Part shown: piece by piece, positions 1 to 11,653 of the stretch
How positions within the stretch are numbered: position 1 is the first letter of the stretch
How the letters are laid out: every line of letters starts with the position of its first letter
Assembly: GCA_003116875.1 (NCBI GenBank)
Contig: BCKT01000009.1
Span: 558,001 to 622,000 of the forward strand
Source: Takashimella koratensis
Taxonomy: Eukaryota; Basidiomycota; Tremellomycetes; Trichosporonales; Tetragoniomycetaceae
Direction: 5' to 3'
DNA length: 64,000 nucleotides
The notes under the pieces: model-generated
What the model was told of the DNA's origin: nothing
Seen by the model: the letters and a program-made list of their open reading frames with translations, nothing else
Database searches by the model: none
Made by a program: the position numbers and the translations under genes

Positions 1-1047
1 AACACTCGTAATAAGTCCCACCTGGCACCAGTCAGCTTTGGTCTTGTCCGCCGGTGAGTTCCAACGCACCTGAAAAGTACAGACAATGGCGATTGAGATC
101 GCCTCAAGTTCGGGGTTCTCTGGTTGTTTATGCGGATCACCATAGACCACGTCTTGAATCATCTGACCGATGAGAAGGGATAACGAGGCTTCAGGACCAA
201 CGGATAGTTGGCTAAGGGTTGCGTCAGTTGTGTTGATCCACATAAGAGAGCAGAAAACTGACCGGCACGTTCCTAGAATCGCGTAGATGAGGGCTGGGAC
301 AGCAGTAGACCATAGGCCAGCGACGGGTGTAAGGTGCGCCAAACCGTTGGCGTAAGACATTGCCTATGGGTGAGCGGAACACACGTGCTTGATCGTACCT
401 GAGGGATCAAGAGACAAGCGACCTGGATACATCGTCAGCGAGGGTAAAGTTGTTTGGGCTGAGATACTTACGGAGATGCCGGAGACGAGGTCGCCAGAGA
501 ATCTGTCAGGTTAGCGCGTCAAGTCGCGTTTGCTCACAGATGCCAGTTGTATTGAGGCAGCCAATCTGTCACCTGTACGAGTTAGGAACATATCACACGT
601 CACAACTTACTGGAACGTAGTATCTAGACCTCTGCCTGATCTTGGCCACTGCTTTGTTGACCTTGTGCTGTTTCCGCCTGGGACCTGTAGGAGCTCGTCT
701 TTAGCTTGACATCCTCAGAACGTTCCAAGCTGTCACTCACGTTCATCGCTTGGCCCTGGCAGTCCATTGAGCTCTCCCAAGCTGCTCAGTCCAGAGATAC
801 CTGCGTGGGACCCCTCGATTGAACTGTCTCCCCACGGGCCTGGCGCAGCGAGCAGGCGTGTCCGTTCATTAGCTTGTGCGGGGTGCAAGTGGTTGTCCGG
901 ATCTTGCTGGCTCGACGACCCAGCTTGTTGGAAGAATACCGCCGAGAGGTTTTGGCGCAAGTCGACGCGAGAGGAGGTGCGTGTAGGGGATTGAGAGGAG
1001 AATGGGGAAACTGGGGGTTCCCTATCAAGTGGAGAGGTCTCGGGCAT
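1..1047 (-). CDS. SulP-family anion transporter, N-terminal part (truncated by window edge)
   Basis: Start of a sulfate permease / SLC26-type membrane transporter; the remaining transmembrane helices and any STAS domain lie beyond base 1. I spliced seven exons: 741-1047, 611-684, 538-572, 472-502, 263-363, 70-211 and 1-21, all in frame (237 codons). The first exon is a hydrophilic, Ser/Pro-rich cytosolic tail. It is followed by a basic stretch (KAVAKIRQRSRYYVP), the VTDWLPQYNW signature that precedes helix 1 in SulP proteins, and the family motif SVGPEASLSLLIGQ. The layout fits fungal SulP members of the YPR003C type more than the plasma-membrane sulfate permeases, but this is inference. The tail carries ERTRLL, an acidic-dileucine [DE]xxxL[LI] sorting motif, so an endomembrane site is possible. 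It is transcribed divergently from the RhoGEF gene. Confidence 0.85.
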
Positions 1048-1948
1048 CGTCGTGGGGCTGGTGAGTGGTCGTTGTTGTTGTTATTGTTGTCGAGTCTAAT
1101 GGCTGTGGTGTGATAGGTGGGCAATGTACAAAGCAACGCCAAAGCGCGAGGCAAAGGCGAGATCGGGGTACACCGAGAAGTGTGATGAGAAGTAATACCA
1201 GGTTGCTAGGGATCACAGCGTTATTTACGTGACTACGCGCACGGACCGCGAGTGCTTTTGCGAGCTCGGTGGTTTTTTCGCAGCCAAAAGCAAAGCAAAG
1301 CAGAGCCAGCAATGTCAACCATGCAAGGGTGAATGGGAATGAGCGCTGTGAGAGGGGGAGAAAGCATTGCCTACGAGTTCGGTGAGGATGAAGACGACGA
1401 GGTGGCTGTGAGACGCGTCGCCCTGCCGACCAACGAAGCAAGCAAACAAGGCAAACAAGCCCCATTGCCGCTGTGAAACACCTTTGGGTACCAGGGCAAG
1501 GGCAAGGAGACGCTTGGTGTTACCCCGGTTCCTCAAAGCAGTGTACAGCATGCATCCATGCATCCACTCCTTGTCGTCTCCTTTCGTCTCTACTGCGGCT
1601 CTCACTGCTACACTTCCATAGCCGTTGTGTTTCGTTGCCCGACCCGCAACCCCCGTCGACCCACCCGAGTCCACGTGAAAAACCTAGCCTGGTTCAAAGT
1701 TTCAATGTTGACACTGCTTTATCCCTCATCATCACTCTTCATAACACTGAATCATCCAAATCGCGTCTCGATACCTCTTCGCCACCGTCGCCTTCACACC
1801 AAACTCGGCCTCACTGGTCCCTCCCACCCTCTTGCGAGCCTTCAACACGTCGACCAGTCTTCAACCGAACTCGCACGACCTCGCAGTTCCTCCCTTTCAC
1901 TAGCCTCCACTTAACCTGATCAACACCGACCACCACTTCACCACCAAC
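1048..1948. other. Divergent intergenic region between SulP gene and RhoGEF
   Basis: About 0.9 kb that should hold both promoters. The 250 bases before the RhoGEF start are C/T-rich, as usual for 5' leaders in this genome. Open frames on both strands here are low-complexity and lack recognisable domains. I see no RNA gene or repeat of note. Confidence 0.6.
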
Positions 1949-4900
1949 ATGAAGTCACTCTTCAGCCGATTTCGAACAGACCCTCAACCCCCTCGATCCT
2001 CTTCACGCAACTCTTTCGACCGGTCCAAGGAGAAGGAGAAAGAGAATGACAGCGGCGCGCCCTTACCTCCAAAGAAGCTTCGACCTTCCCTTGTCCCTTC
2101 AACAGCGTCATCAGGTGCCCGCGCTCCAACGCCGCACAGACACGAGAGCAGCGGCAGTGCATCCGACTCGATCCGCCCCCTCAGTCTCCGCGACGAGTCC
2201 GGATTCAGCGACGGGCGCGGTCTCGCCCCTTCGCCCGAGATCATCGAAGCCGGCGAGGACGCATGGGCTGCTGGGCGGAGGTTCGGGGAGGGCTCTGATG
2301 ACGCTGCGCCGCGGAACCGCACTATCAGTGATGTCGTCAAAAAAGTCACCTTCAAGAGTCCCGCACCAACACCAACCACCAGCGTCGTCCTTGATGAGTT
2401 TGGAGCACGAGGCCGACCGATGCCAGAACCCCTCTCGATGAACGGGACAGGAGGAACAAGTCGACTTCGAAAGTCTTCGTCACCTACCAAATCCTCAATC
2501 CCTTCGCCAACTCGATCAAACCCGAACCCTCCAACGCAACAATCACGTCCTGGCTCGCGGTCATCCATCTTTCGTCGCTCATCGGGCCACACCTCGCTCA
2601 ACGCGGCGCTCGAGTCGCCAGTCCACGCTATCAGCCCAACACCGTCAGATACGTCGGGAAACACGGGTGGCAGCGGGATGAGCTACCTACCTATCCCACA
2701 TAGCTGGAGCGAGATGATCGACGATGAGTTGATCGCGAACCTGGGGCCACGAGAGAGGACACGGCAAGAGGTGTTGTGGGAGATCGTCAGCAGTGAAGAG
2801 AGGTCAGTCGTCTTGGTTTCATGACGAGATCAACTGACGCCTAACAGATACGTCACCGAACTATCCAAGCTCAACGATACCTTCTGCCGCGCTCTTCTCC
2901 CCCCTTCCGAGCTCTCCCCTTCTCTATCACTCGAAAGCACATCTACTCTCACCCGCACGTTCTCTCCAGTCTCAGCAATGACTTCTCTCGAAGAATCACT
3001 CGATCACCTTCCAATCGCAGCACGATACGCGACTTCCCGACTTTCCACCGACAGCGGGCCTCGTAGTCCTGACCCTTCGTCGTCCGACGACCGATCACCA
3101 GTGCTTCCCTCCGGTCCTATGGGGGGGTCCGCTTCTGCCGCTCGCCAGAACGCGTACAACATTCTCACCCACGGTCGACCGGGCGAGCCTCCGTCGCGCA
3201 AGCCAAGTGTAGGCACGTTACCCAGGTCACACCAGTCGTTGCCGCCGCCTGCTCGGACAGCGCGAATGGGATCTCGTATATCGGTGCAGTCGAAATCGAG
3301 TCGACATTCAAGCTTTGCCCCAAGCAGGCCGCAGCTGCCAGATGACCTCCGAGATGTCCTCGCTACCATTGGAGGGATGCTCGAGGGACACACAAAGCTC
3401 GTGGCTGCGCTGAGAAAGCGGTACGACAATCAGTACCCGCTCGTCCGCAGTCTGGCTGATGTCTTCACCTCTCATGTGAGTGATTCTGCTTGTCACATCA
3501 GATATCCAACTAACGTCTCGCCAGTCGTACATCCTTCGAGACTACGCAACGTATGTTATGCACCTCGAGAGGGCGTTGGAACAAGTCAACGACGCGACCG
3601 AGATGGTCAAGGCTGGAGGTCGTCGAGGCTCACGCCGTCCGGAAGATGGCTTGGGCAGGACGCTCATGGTGAGAGGTTTTGTAAGGCTGTTGCTGACTAT
3701 TCAGCACCTCGAGGAAGTAGCTTCGGAGAAGGGCGAAGCGGGATTAGCGATCTCACTCAGCAAACCATTCCAGCGGCTGCTCAAGTACCCGCTCCTGTTC
3801 CAGAACCTCCTCTTTGTATGTACCCTCTCCTCTCCATACTGATCAGATCAGAACACCGACCCCTCGACTCGCGAATACGAAGCGACTCTGGCAATGGTTG
3901 ACGAGGTGGAGAAGATTGTGAGGAGCATCGAAGATGAGAAGAGCTCGAGCGAGGTCCGCGAACAGACGAGAGACGTGTGGGCGCGCATCGAGGGTATCGA
4001 GGATCGGGTGGGTTTGGGTATAGTGGCATGGCTAATGTGACTAGGTCCTGATGGCTCCCAAGCCTGATCGACTCCTGGTTAGCGAGACTGCGATGAGCGG
4101 CCCCGACGGACACGCAACGGATACCGTAAGGCAGCGGAAGAGTAACCACAGGCTCAGCGATATGCTCAAGGCCAAGTCGACCGATTTATGGATTGTGTAA
4201 GTCTCGCTTGAAATGGACGTGGCTGACGAGTCTAGCCGCTTCACCGACGTCTCTCTGCTTTGCCAACGAACGGGGACAACGACACTGCCGTTCTCCGTCT
4301 TTAAGGGTCCGCGATCCGACTCGTCGTCTGACCTGAGCAGAGCCAGGAACAAGCGACTCAGCATGGTCAAGCCTCGCAATCTCTACAAGGTTGGTGAATT
4401 CACTGCACAAGCTCTAACGCCAGTTTGTCAAAATTCACGAATGGCACTTGAAGAAATCGGCGAGCGACGGTATGGTCTCGATGCAAGAGTGAGTAGGAGG
4501 GCCTCTTGTGACGCAGCATCTGACCCTCTCAGAATATCGGAAGAGCGGTCCCGTAACGGAAAGGTGGAGCCTGTGCCGCCCTCATCCCCACCTCGACCCT
4601 CGCCCAACGCCACTCCACACGCGACCCCGACCAAAGTCCCATTGAGAGACGGCAACGCGGGCTCCACCCCGCGCCGAACTCCCCAGGTACACGCGATCGA
4701 CGACTCGGCCTCACTTGCGTCGGACCATATCTCCGTCATGTCGTTTGCTTTCAAAGGTGCCGAAGTCCGACCACGCAGCAAGATCCCCGTCGCACCTACC
4801 TCTACCAACGCAGCGGGCAGGACGGCATCGGGAACTGCGGGTGCTGGGCAGGATAAAGCGGTTCAGCGCCGGAACAGCGGAGGGCACTTGACAACCTCGG

Positions 4901-5412
4901 CTGCCAACGCCAAGTTTGCTCACAGGCTACGATCCAACGAGCCCTCACCGGGGGACGCAACGATCCGGGCGGGGACAGGCAGCAGGACGCGGAGGTCGCT
5001 CCCGCCTGCGATGGCGACGAAACCGCTCCCCGCTCTCGGCCAGGGGGACAAGACCGCGAACGCGAGGCCGCCATGGAACGCGTCGACCCGACCTCCAGCA
5101 CCCAAGCCTAGCCCCGGCGGGCTAGCAAATAGCAAGACACCGTCCGTATCGAGCATCCGCCGTCCTCCGGGTTCAACAGCCACCTCGACTTCTGGTGTGA
5201 TCGCTCCGTCGACCTCAAGCCTCGCGGCCTCGTCCTCGGCCGTGGGTGCGAAGCGGACGCCAGTGAAACCGAGGCCTAGACAACTGCCGACGCGAGACGA
5301 AGGCCTCTCGGGTCTAGGCCTGTGGGCAGCTTACCAGGAGAACGGCACCCCAGGGGCAGCGAGCAAACGTGTTGTCCCCGCGGGAACTCGAGACCTCGGT
5401 GGTCATATCTGA
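1949..5412 (+). CDS. Rho-type guanine nucleotide exchange factor (DH-PH domains)
   Basis: Predicted exchange factor that loads GTP on a Rho/Cdc42-class GTPase, acting in polarity and cell-wall or cytoskeleton control. Nine exons splice in frame: 1949-2802, 2848-3475, 3525-3668, 3705-3815, 3852-4007, 4045-4196, 4236-4389, 4424-4488 and 4533-5412, giving about 1047 aa. Residues 1-270 are Ser/Pro/Arg-rich and look disordered. The Dbl-homology domain starts near residue 274 (EVLWEIVSSEERYVTEL), is interrupted by a roughly 110-residue Ser-rich insertion, and contains the hallmark helix QRLLKYPLLFQNLL near residues 566-579. A PH-like segment follows (about 632-755, with LWIVRFTDVSLLC and FVKIHEWHLKK), then a Ser/Pro/Ala-rich tail. 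The family call is firm; the target GTPase cannot be read from sequence. Confidence 0.88.
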
Positions 5413-6733
5413 CCCTCGGACGTCGATCGAGTCACAAGTTTATCGGCAACCTCTACCTTCTCATCAGCCCGACCAAGTATTCTATTTTCATTTGTTCTTT
5501 TTGTTCATAACGACCCAGAAATCGTAACGCAACGCAACACGAAACCTTGTGCCTTGACGACCCTGTTTCACGATTATACGACCCTTTCTTCACCCAGGCT
5601 TGATGTTCTATATTGTATCTATATTCCTGACGACTTGTAAGACCCCGGCGACCGCGTTCTGCGGGTCACGCCCATGCCCCATGCCTTCCACCATGCATGT
5701 ACTCGATGAGCAAAGGCAGGAGGTGAGACATGAAGGACATGGAGATCGACAAGAATTGGTTGGTTGCAGGCGGAGAAATTACCGTGAATGGCACAATTAG
5801 AACATTAAGGCACCAAACCCATTCTGGCCATTTTTGTGAGTGGTAAATTTCCTGAATCGGACATTGTTCCAGCGTAACGTCTGGATACCAGATGCGGACA
5901 GCTTGGCGAGGGTACAGAGAGAGACGGCTAGACTTTGATGCGAGAGACGCGGTGACACACGTCCAGAGTTAGAGGCAGAGCGAGGCACCGAGGCGTCATT
6001 GTCAAAGAAGAGAAGCCTGGCAGCGGAAAGTCCAGCTAACAAGCCAGCCTGCAAGCCTACAAGCCTGTTCCAGGAGGACGTCCACTGACGTACAGGGCCT
6101 ACACGTTTTCGTTCCCACAAGCTTCTTTTCCAAGGCATACAGTGTCTCCGGCGCAGATGAGCACCCTTCCCCTTCTCTTCTCCTGTCCTGCTTGGGCACC
6201 ACGGATGTCCTGCCGTTACCTCTCCTGGCATGCACCATGAAGCTGTGACACCGTCCCTTCCTCGTCCCTGTACGCGTCGAGCATCTCTGACCGATATGTT
6301 TGGGTCAGGCACAGGAACGCTGTGGCGGATTTTCTCTTGTTTTCCTGATCAACCGCCCTGGCAAGTCTCACTCTTGCGTCTACTTGTCTGACCGTCGCGA
6401 TCTTCGAGAGCAGAAAATAGACAGGATCCCTTGGCCCCGTGGATTCTGTTTATATAGGTACTTCATACCTGTCAGTAAACAATCCTTGTCCGTTGTTCTT
6501 CATCCTTATTCTTCGTTCTCCAGCCGAGGTAGACGGTCATCCCGGCGGTGGTTGTGTTTTTTCTTTCATTTCCATTTCGACACCTAGACGCTGGACGTCT
6601 ACGACTCTGCCCGACCGACACTCTTTACACCCACGCTTCACGACTTCTTCTCCAACTACAATCCATACCGCCCCCGTTTACTACCTCGAGTCGCTCCTAC
6701 CCCTTCAATCTACATCCCCACATCAGTCCCAAC
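5413..6733. other. Intergenic region upstream of the DUF1996-WSC gene
   Basis: 1.3 kb containing the RhoGEF 3' UTR and the WSC gene promoter. The longest open frame (minus strand, about 5797-6312) has no domain, no supporting splice pattern and a Trp/Arg-rich composition typical of chance frames. The last 200 bases before the ATG are pyrimidine-rich. I found no other feature. Confidence 0.5.
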
Positions 6734-9700
6734 ATGAAGGTCGTCGCAACTCTCGCGGCGCTGGTAGCTGGTCTGCCACTCGGCTCTGCCTACTTTATCC
6801 TCACCCAAAATGTTCTCGAGACCACCCGTCTCGACCCGTGAGTCTGTCCGCTGAGTCACCCGTAACCCACTAACCCCACTCAGAATCCTCTCTCCCGGAG
6901 GCGTATCCGGCCACGTCCACAGTATCGTCGGCGGGTCCAACTTTGCCTCCTCGGTCACTTACGACTCTATGCGAGAAGGTACCTGCACTACCGCGCCTGT
7001 CACCGTCGATCTGAGCAACTATTGGGCTCCCCAACTCTATTACTATTCCCCGGACCAGGACGCGTTCACTCTCATCCCTACCGCCTACATGAACGCCTAT
7101 TACCTCGTCCGACCAGGTGTGAGCGGGATCGTCCAGGCCTTTCCCGATGGTCTCCGGATGCTGAGCGGTGACTCTACTCGCCGGACGTTCAACGATACCG
7201 ACCCTGATGACCTGGCGATCACTTTCGTCTGCCTCGACTATAGCGCGGACCACACTGGCGATCCCGACTGGGAACAGCGCAACTCGTTCTTCGACCATAA
7301 CTGCCCCGATGGGTTGAGGGCACAGGTCAACTTCCCCAACTGCTGGGACGGTGTCAACCTCGACAGCTCAGACCACAAGTCGCACATGGCCTGGCCATCG
7401 GGAGGCGTCAACGGTGGTGACTGCCCAGACTCGCACCCCGTTCACCTAGTCTCGCTGTTCTACGAGTACATCTTTAGCGTGCAAAACTACCCGTTCAACG
7501 ACCCGAGTTACCCGACTTGGGTGTTTGCTAACGGCGACTCGACAGGCTACGGGTTCCACGGTGGTGAGTGCGGGGTGCGGAGCAGACGACACGCGTAGGG
7601 TGTAGACGAGAGGGGTTATGCAGGAAAAGCTGACCCAGTGCAGACTTTATCAACGGCTGGCCGAGCTTGGTTAATGGCACCAATGTCCTACAAGAAGCGA
7701 TCGACCAATGCGACGCGGACAGTGGAGTCGGTGGCGAGTTGTACAACTGCCCCCCTCTCGCGCCATACGTCAACAATGCCGCCGCCAGCGCGTGCGTTCC
7801 CGAGAACCCCATCGTCAACGAGGATATTGGATCGGGAGACTGGCTTGCGACTTTGCCAGGTAACAACCCTCTCTACTTTAATGGCAGCCTCTCAGCTTCT
7901 GTGACAAAGACGACACCTACGTTCTACACCCCCCAGTCGGCGATCCCTACTGGCTGGACGGATGTCGGCTGTATCGCCGAGGGATCGACAGGCCGAGCCC
8001 TCGCATCCGCCCAGCTCTACAACGCCAACATGACCCGCGCAGTGTGTGTCGAGTGGTGTGCCGACCAAGGTTACCCTCTCGCAGGGATGGAGTACAGCGA
8101 CGAATGTTACTGCGGGTACCAAATGCAGAACGGGGCGACCAACACGACATTACTCGACAGCAGCAGGTGCGATATGAAATGCGCCAACAACGAGTACGAG
8201 ACTTGCGGTGGTTCCTCGACCCTTGAGCTGTTTGTGAACCCGACACTCTTCCCTGCGCCCCTGACTTTGCCGACCGGATGGGAATCGACGGGCTGCATGA
8301 CGGAGGGCAGCTCGGGTCGGGCACTGACTGGCTATTCATTCATCTCGGCAAGCATGACTCCTCTCATGTGTATCCAAACATGTGCCGACAAAGGTTTCGC
8401 CCTTGCCGGTGTCGAATACGCCAGCGAATGTTACTGCGGCAACGAATACAATGCGGGCTCGGTCATCGCGCCCGATACCGATTGCAACATGGCCTGCAAG
8501 GGCTCTCCGACTGATTTATGCGGCGGTCCCAACCGATTAACCACTTTCAACAACACTACCCCTGCCGTCGCCGCCCCCGTGGTCCTGCCGACGGGCTGGA
8601 CGACATTCGGCTGCATCAGCGAGCCCTCCAACACTCGCGCGCTGTCCGCATACTCGTTCAGCAGCCCTTCAATGACCACCAACCTGTGCATCTCCACCTG
8701 TCAAGGAAAGGGTTACTTTTACGCCGGAACCGAGTACGCCGACGAGTGTTACTGCGCCGACAAGCTCAGCAACGGTTACGCCAACCTCACGACCTCGTCG
8801 TGTTCTATGAGCTGCGCGGGCGACTCGACTCTCAACTGCGGTGGCCCCTCGACTCTGAACATCTATGTCTCGGTCAACTCGACGTTACCCCCCGCACCAC
8901 TGCCAACCAATTGGACGTCGATTGGCTGTTACCTGGAGCCAACCAACGGGCGGGCACTCGACGGATACATGTTCGAATCTGCCTCAATGACGACAGACCT
9001 GTGTATAACTACATGTGCCTCGCGAGGCTATCTCTGGGCCGGGACGGAGTACTCGACCCAGTGTTTCTGCGACAACTCCCTCTCCTCCGCCGCTGTGGCT
9101 CAGTCCGCATCGACGTGTAACATGGCCTGCAGCGGTGATGCCACGTCTATCTGTGGCGGTGGAAGCTTGCTCAGCATATACCAGTCCAACCAGACCGAGA
9201 TCCAGGCGGCCCTGGCGCAAGCTGCTGTCCCCTCGGGCTGGTCCGCGCTCGGGTGCTACACCGACTCGGGGTCCCGCACCCTCAATGGCCCGGCTTACAT
9301 CGACGGCAAGATGACATGGGCATCGTGTACCGCCTACTGCGCTTCTGCAGGGTACTCCTTTGCGGGCGTCGAGTATGGGACTCAGTGTTACTGCGACAAC
9401 GAGATTGCGGCAACAGCGTCCGTGGCTCCGAGCTCGGACTGCAGTATGGACTGCGGAGGTGACTCGTCGGCCCTGTGTGGAGGCAGCTGGCGCTTGAACA
9501 TGTTTGAGGCGTCCGCTGGAGTAGTCTCAGCGACGACTACGGTAACGACGACGGTGGTGACCCCGGGGACAACCACCGCCTCGACGACGACGACCACCGC
9601 TGGTGCTTCCGAAACCTTGCCATCCGGTTGGACCGCGCTTGGGTGCTACGTCGACACGGGGAGCCGAACGCTCAACGGCGCGTCGTACATTGACGGCTCG

Positions 9701-10387
9701 GTGACCTGGGCAAGCTGCAGTAGCTTCTGCGCGTCTCACGGGTACTCTTACGCCGGGATGGAATACAGCACCCAGTGTTACTGCGGTGACTCGCTGGATA
9801 GCAGCATGGTCGCTGATAGCGGTGACTGCAACATGGCTTGCGGAGGGGACAAATCCGCCATGTGTGGTGGGAACTGGCGGCTTACAGTCTTCGGTTCTTC
9901 CGTGTCTTCCTCTGGGACGATAACGACAACGACGACGACGACGACCGCTGCGACCACCACGACTACTGTGACGACGACCGCTACAGCCAAGTCGACCATC
10001 ACAGCTGCTGGGACATACACCCAACCGTCTGGCTACATCCACTGCTTCGTCGACCAATTGCCCTACATGCTAAACGGCACCTCCTCCATTCAGTCCGGCC
10101 TAACCAACGAGCTCTGCATCTCTCAATGCGGGGCCCAGGGCTACGCATTCGCCGGCACAGAATACTCGACTCAGTGCTACTGCGGCAACTACCTCAACTT
10201 GGCCAACCTGGCGTCCGAGTCGGACTGCAATATGGGGTGTGATGGGAATAGCGCAGAGGCGTGTGGCGGGAATTGGCGGATCAGCGTCTCGGGGACGGGA
10301 GTGGGTGAAGGGGTGGTCTATGGGAACGCACCGTCCACGGCTTCGAAAAGGAGTCCCAGGCGGTTGAGTATGGACTGGAACGAGTGA
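6734..10387 (+). CDS. Secreted DUF1996 protein with seven WSC domains
   Basis: Three exons (6734-6837, 6884-7563, 7644-10387) encode about 1175 aa. A signal peptide (MKVVATLAALVAGLPLGSA) leads into a DUF1996 domain (about 35-330) with its recognisable motifs GHVHSIVGGSNF, DHKSHMAWPSGG, CPDSHPVHL and GFHGDFINGW. Seven WSC domains follow, beginning near residues 364, 472, 578, 683, 792, 922 and 1057. Each carries the Cys framework and the EYxxxCYC core. WSC5/6 and WSC6/7 are separated by Thr-rich linkers likely to be O-mannosylated. There is no C-terminal hydrophobic segment, so I see neither a GPI signal nor a membrane anchor, unlike WSC stress sensors. WSC domains in other secreted fungal proteins bind cell-wall glycans, so a wall- or matrix-bound protein is likely; the function of DUF1996 is not established. 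Confidence 0.9.
9899..9990 (+). repeat. ACN-type triplet tract encoding a poly-Thr linker
   Basis: Imperfect ACG/ACC triplet run inside the WSC gene between WSC6 and WSC7. It encodes the Thr-rich spacer and is a plausible site of length variation. A shorter tract of the same type lies at about 9530-9600 between WSC5 and WSC6. Confidence 0.7.
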
Positions 10388-10603
10388 GCGGAGGGGGTGA
10401 AGGATGCTTTTATATACGTATCTTCAAGATTCTACTTTGAATGAATGGACAATAGGGCTTTGGGCAGACTGCAAGGACTGGGTCGTTCCCAAAAAACAGC
10501 AATGTAAATTCTCCCTACCTCCACCCGTTCTTCGTCACTCTCAACTCCCTCACTCGCCCTCCTCAACATCCTCGTCCTCCCCTAACCCCCTTGCCCCCAC
10601 ACG

Positions 10604-11443
10604 ATGGAGACATACAACTTTACCCAGTTCCCGCCGAGCATCGGGACCGTGCATATCGCCCTCTTTGAACAAGTCACGAACGCGCCCGAGATCCGCCAAA
10701 AGCTCGTCAAGGCTGCGACCCTCCAAGGGCCCGAGGGGGACAAGGCTCGTGACGAGGTGGATTTCGCCTTCATCGAGGCGAGCTTGGTGAGTCTCTCTGG
10801 CAGCTTCACAGAATATCTTTCTCAATACTCCCGCTGTAGTAAACTCCCTATTCTCCTTGTAGCTCTCACTCTATCCCTTCCTTCTTCCTCCGGTCTCAAA
10901 CTCGTTTTTTTCTGCCTTCTCGTCAGCCTGTGCTAACCTTGCCCAGCTCGTCTCTCGCCAACACCTCCTCACAGCGATCCTAACCACCCTCCTCTCTTCT
11001 CTTCCCTCCGTTCCAACCTCATCTACCCTCCCCGTTCCTAAAACCCGCTCACACAACATACACTCAGAGATCCTCCTCTACCTCTCGCCAAACAACAACA
11101 TTACTGACTCGATCCGGCGCCATGGGTTGTCCGACGCGACGAAGAGGTTGGTAGTCGTGCGGATCTCGGATGGGGAGGGGGAGAAGGCAGTGTTCGAGGC
11201 GATGGAGAGGGTCGTGACTGGGAAGCTAATTGAGTTGGATAAGTTGGAGACGGGAATTGATTGGCCCCGAGTTGATAAGGTGAGTACCTACAGTTACAAA
11301 TGTCCTCAAGAGTGAAGCAGTCAGCTGATAGACCACCGCAGATCTACAAACTCAGCGAGATGAACAACAGTAAGACGGACGATCTGCTCAGTCGAAAAGT
11401 CGCAGCCATCGTCAATACCGTCGCCATCAAGAACGTCATGTAG
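10604..11443 (+). CDS. CGI121: EKC/KEOPS complex subunit Cgi121
   Basis: Subunit of the KEOPS complex, which makes the N6-threonylcarbamoyl-adenosine of tRNAs reading ANN codons and also affects telomeres. In the complex Cgi121 contacts Bud32 and helps bind tRNA. Three exons (10604-10786, 10947-11279, 11342-11443) give 205 aa, close to the usual size. Family features seen are the N-terminal strand and helix with FPPSIGTVHIALFEQVTNA, the central HNIHSEILLYLSPNNNI segment, the LVVVRISD strand and the C-terminal IYKLSEMN helix start. Intron 1 (160 nt) is pyrimidine-rich and longer than most here. The gene lies tail-to-tail with COG1 about 210 bases downstream. Confidence 0.92.
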
Positions 11444-11653
11444 ACTGCCTGATAGCCCCTTGTGTACCCACTACCCGATTCCGTCTCAAATACGATACCC
11501 CGCATGATACCTAGATATCCAAACGTTATATTCAAATGCAATGTATTCCCACCCATGTATCTTCTGTGCTAATACTAGTCGATACCTACCCAAGATGAGC
11601 ATATCTTTTCTTCTCTTCAACCCGGATTCTGTTTTCGTCAACAACCCCCTCTA

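Noticed and set aside
5797..6312. 171-codon minus-strand frame after the RhoGEF gene
   Set aside because: No domain, odd Trp/Arg-rich composition, no splice signals or leader; fits chance in GC-rich DNA.
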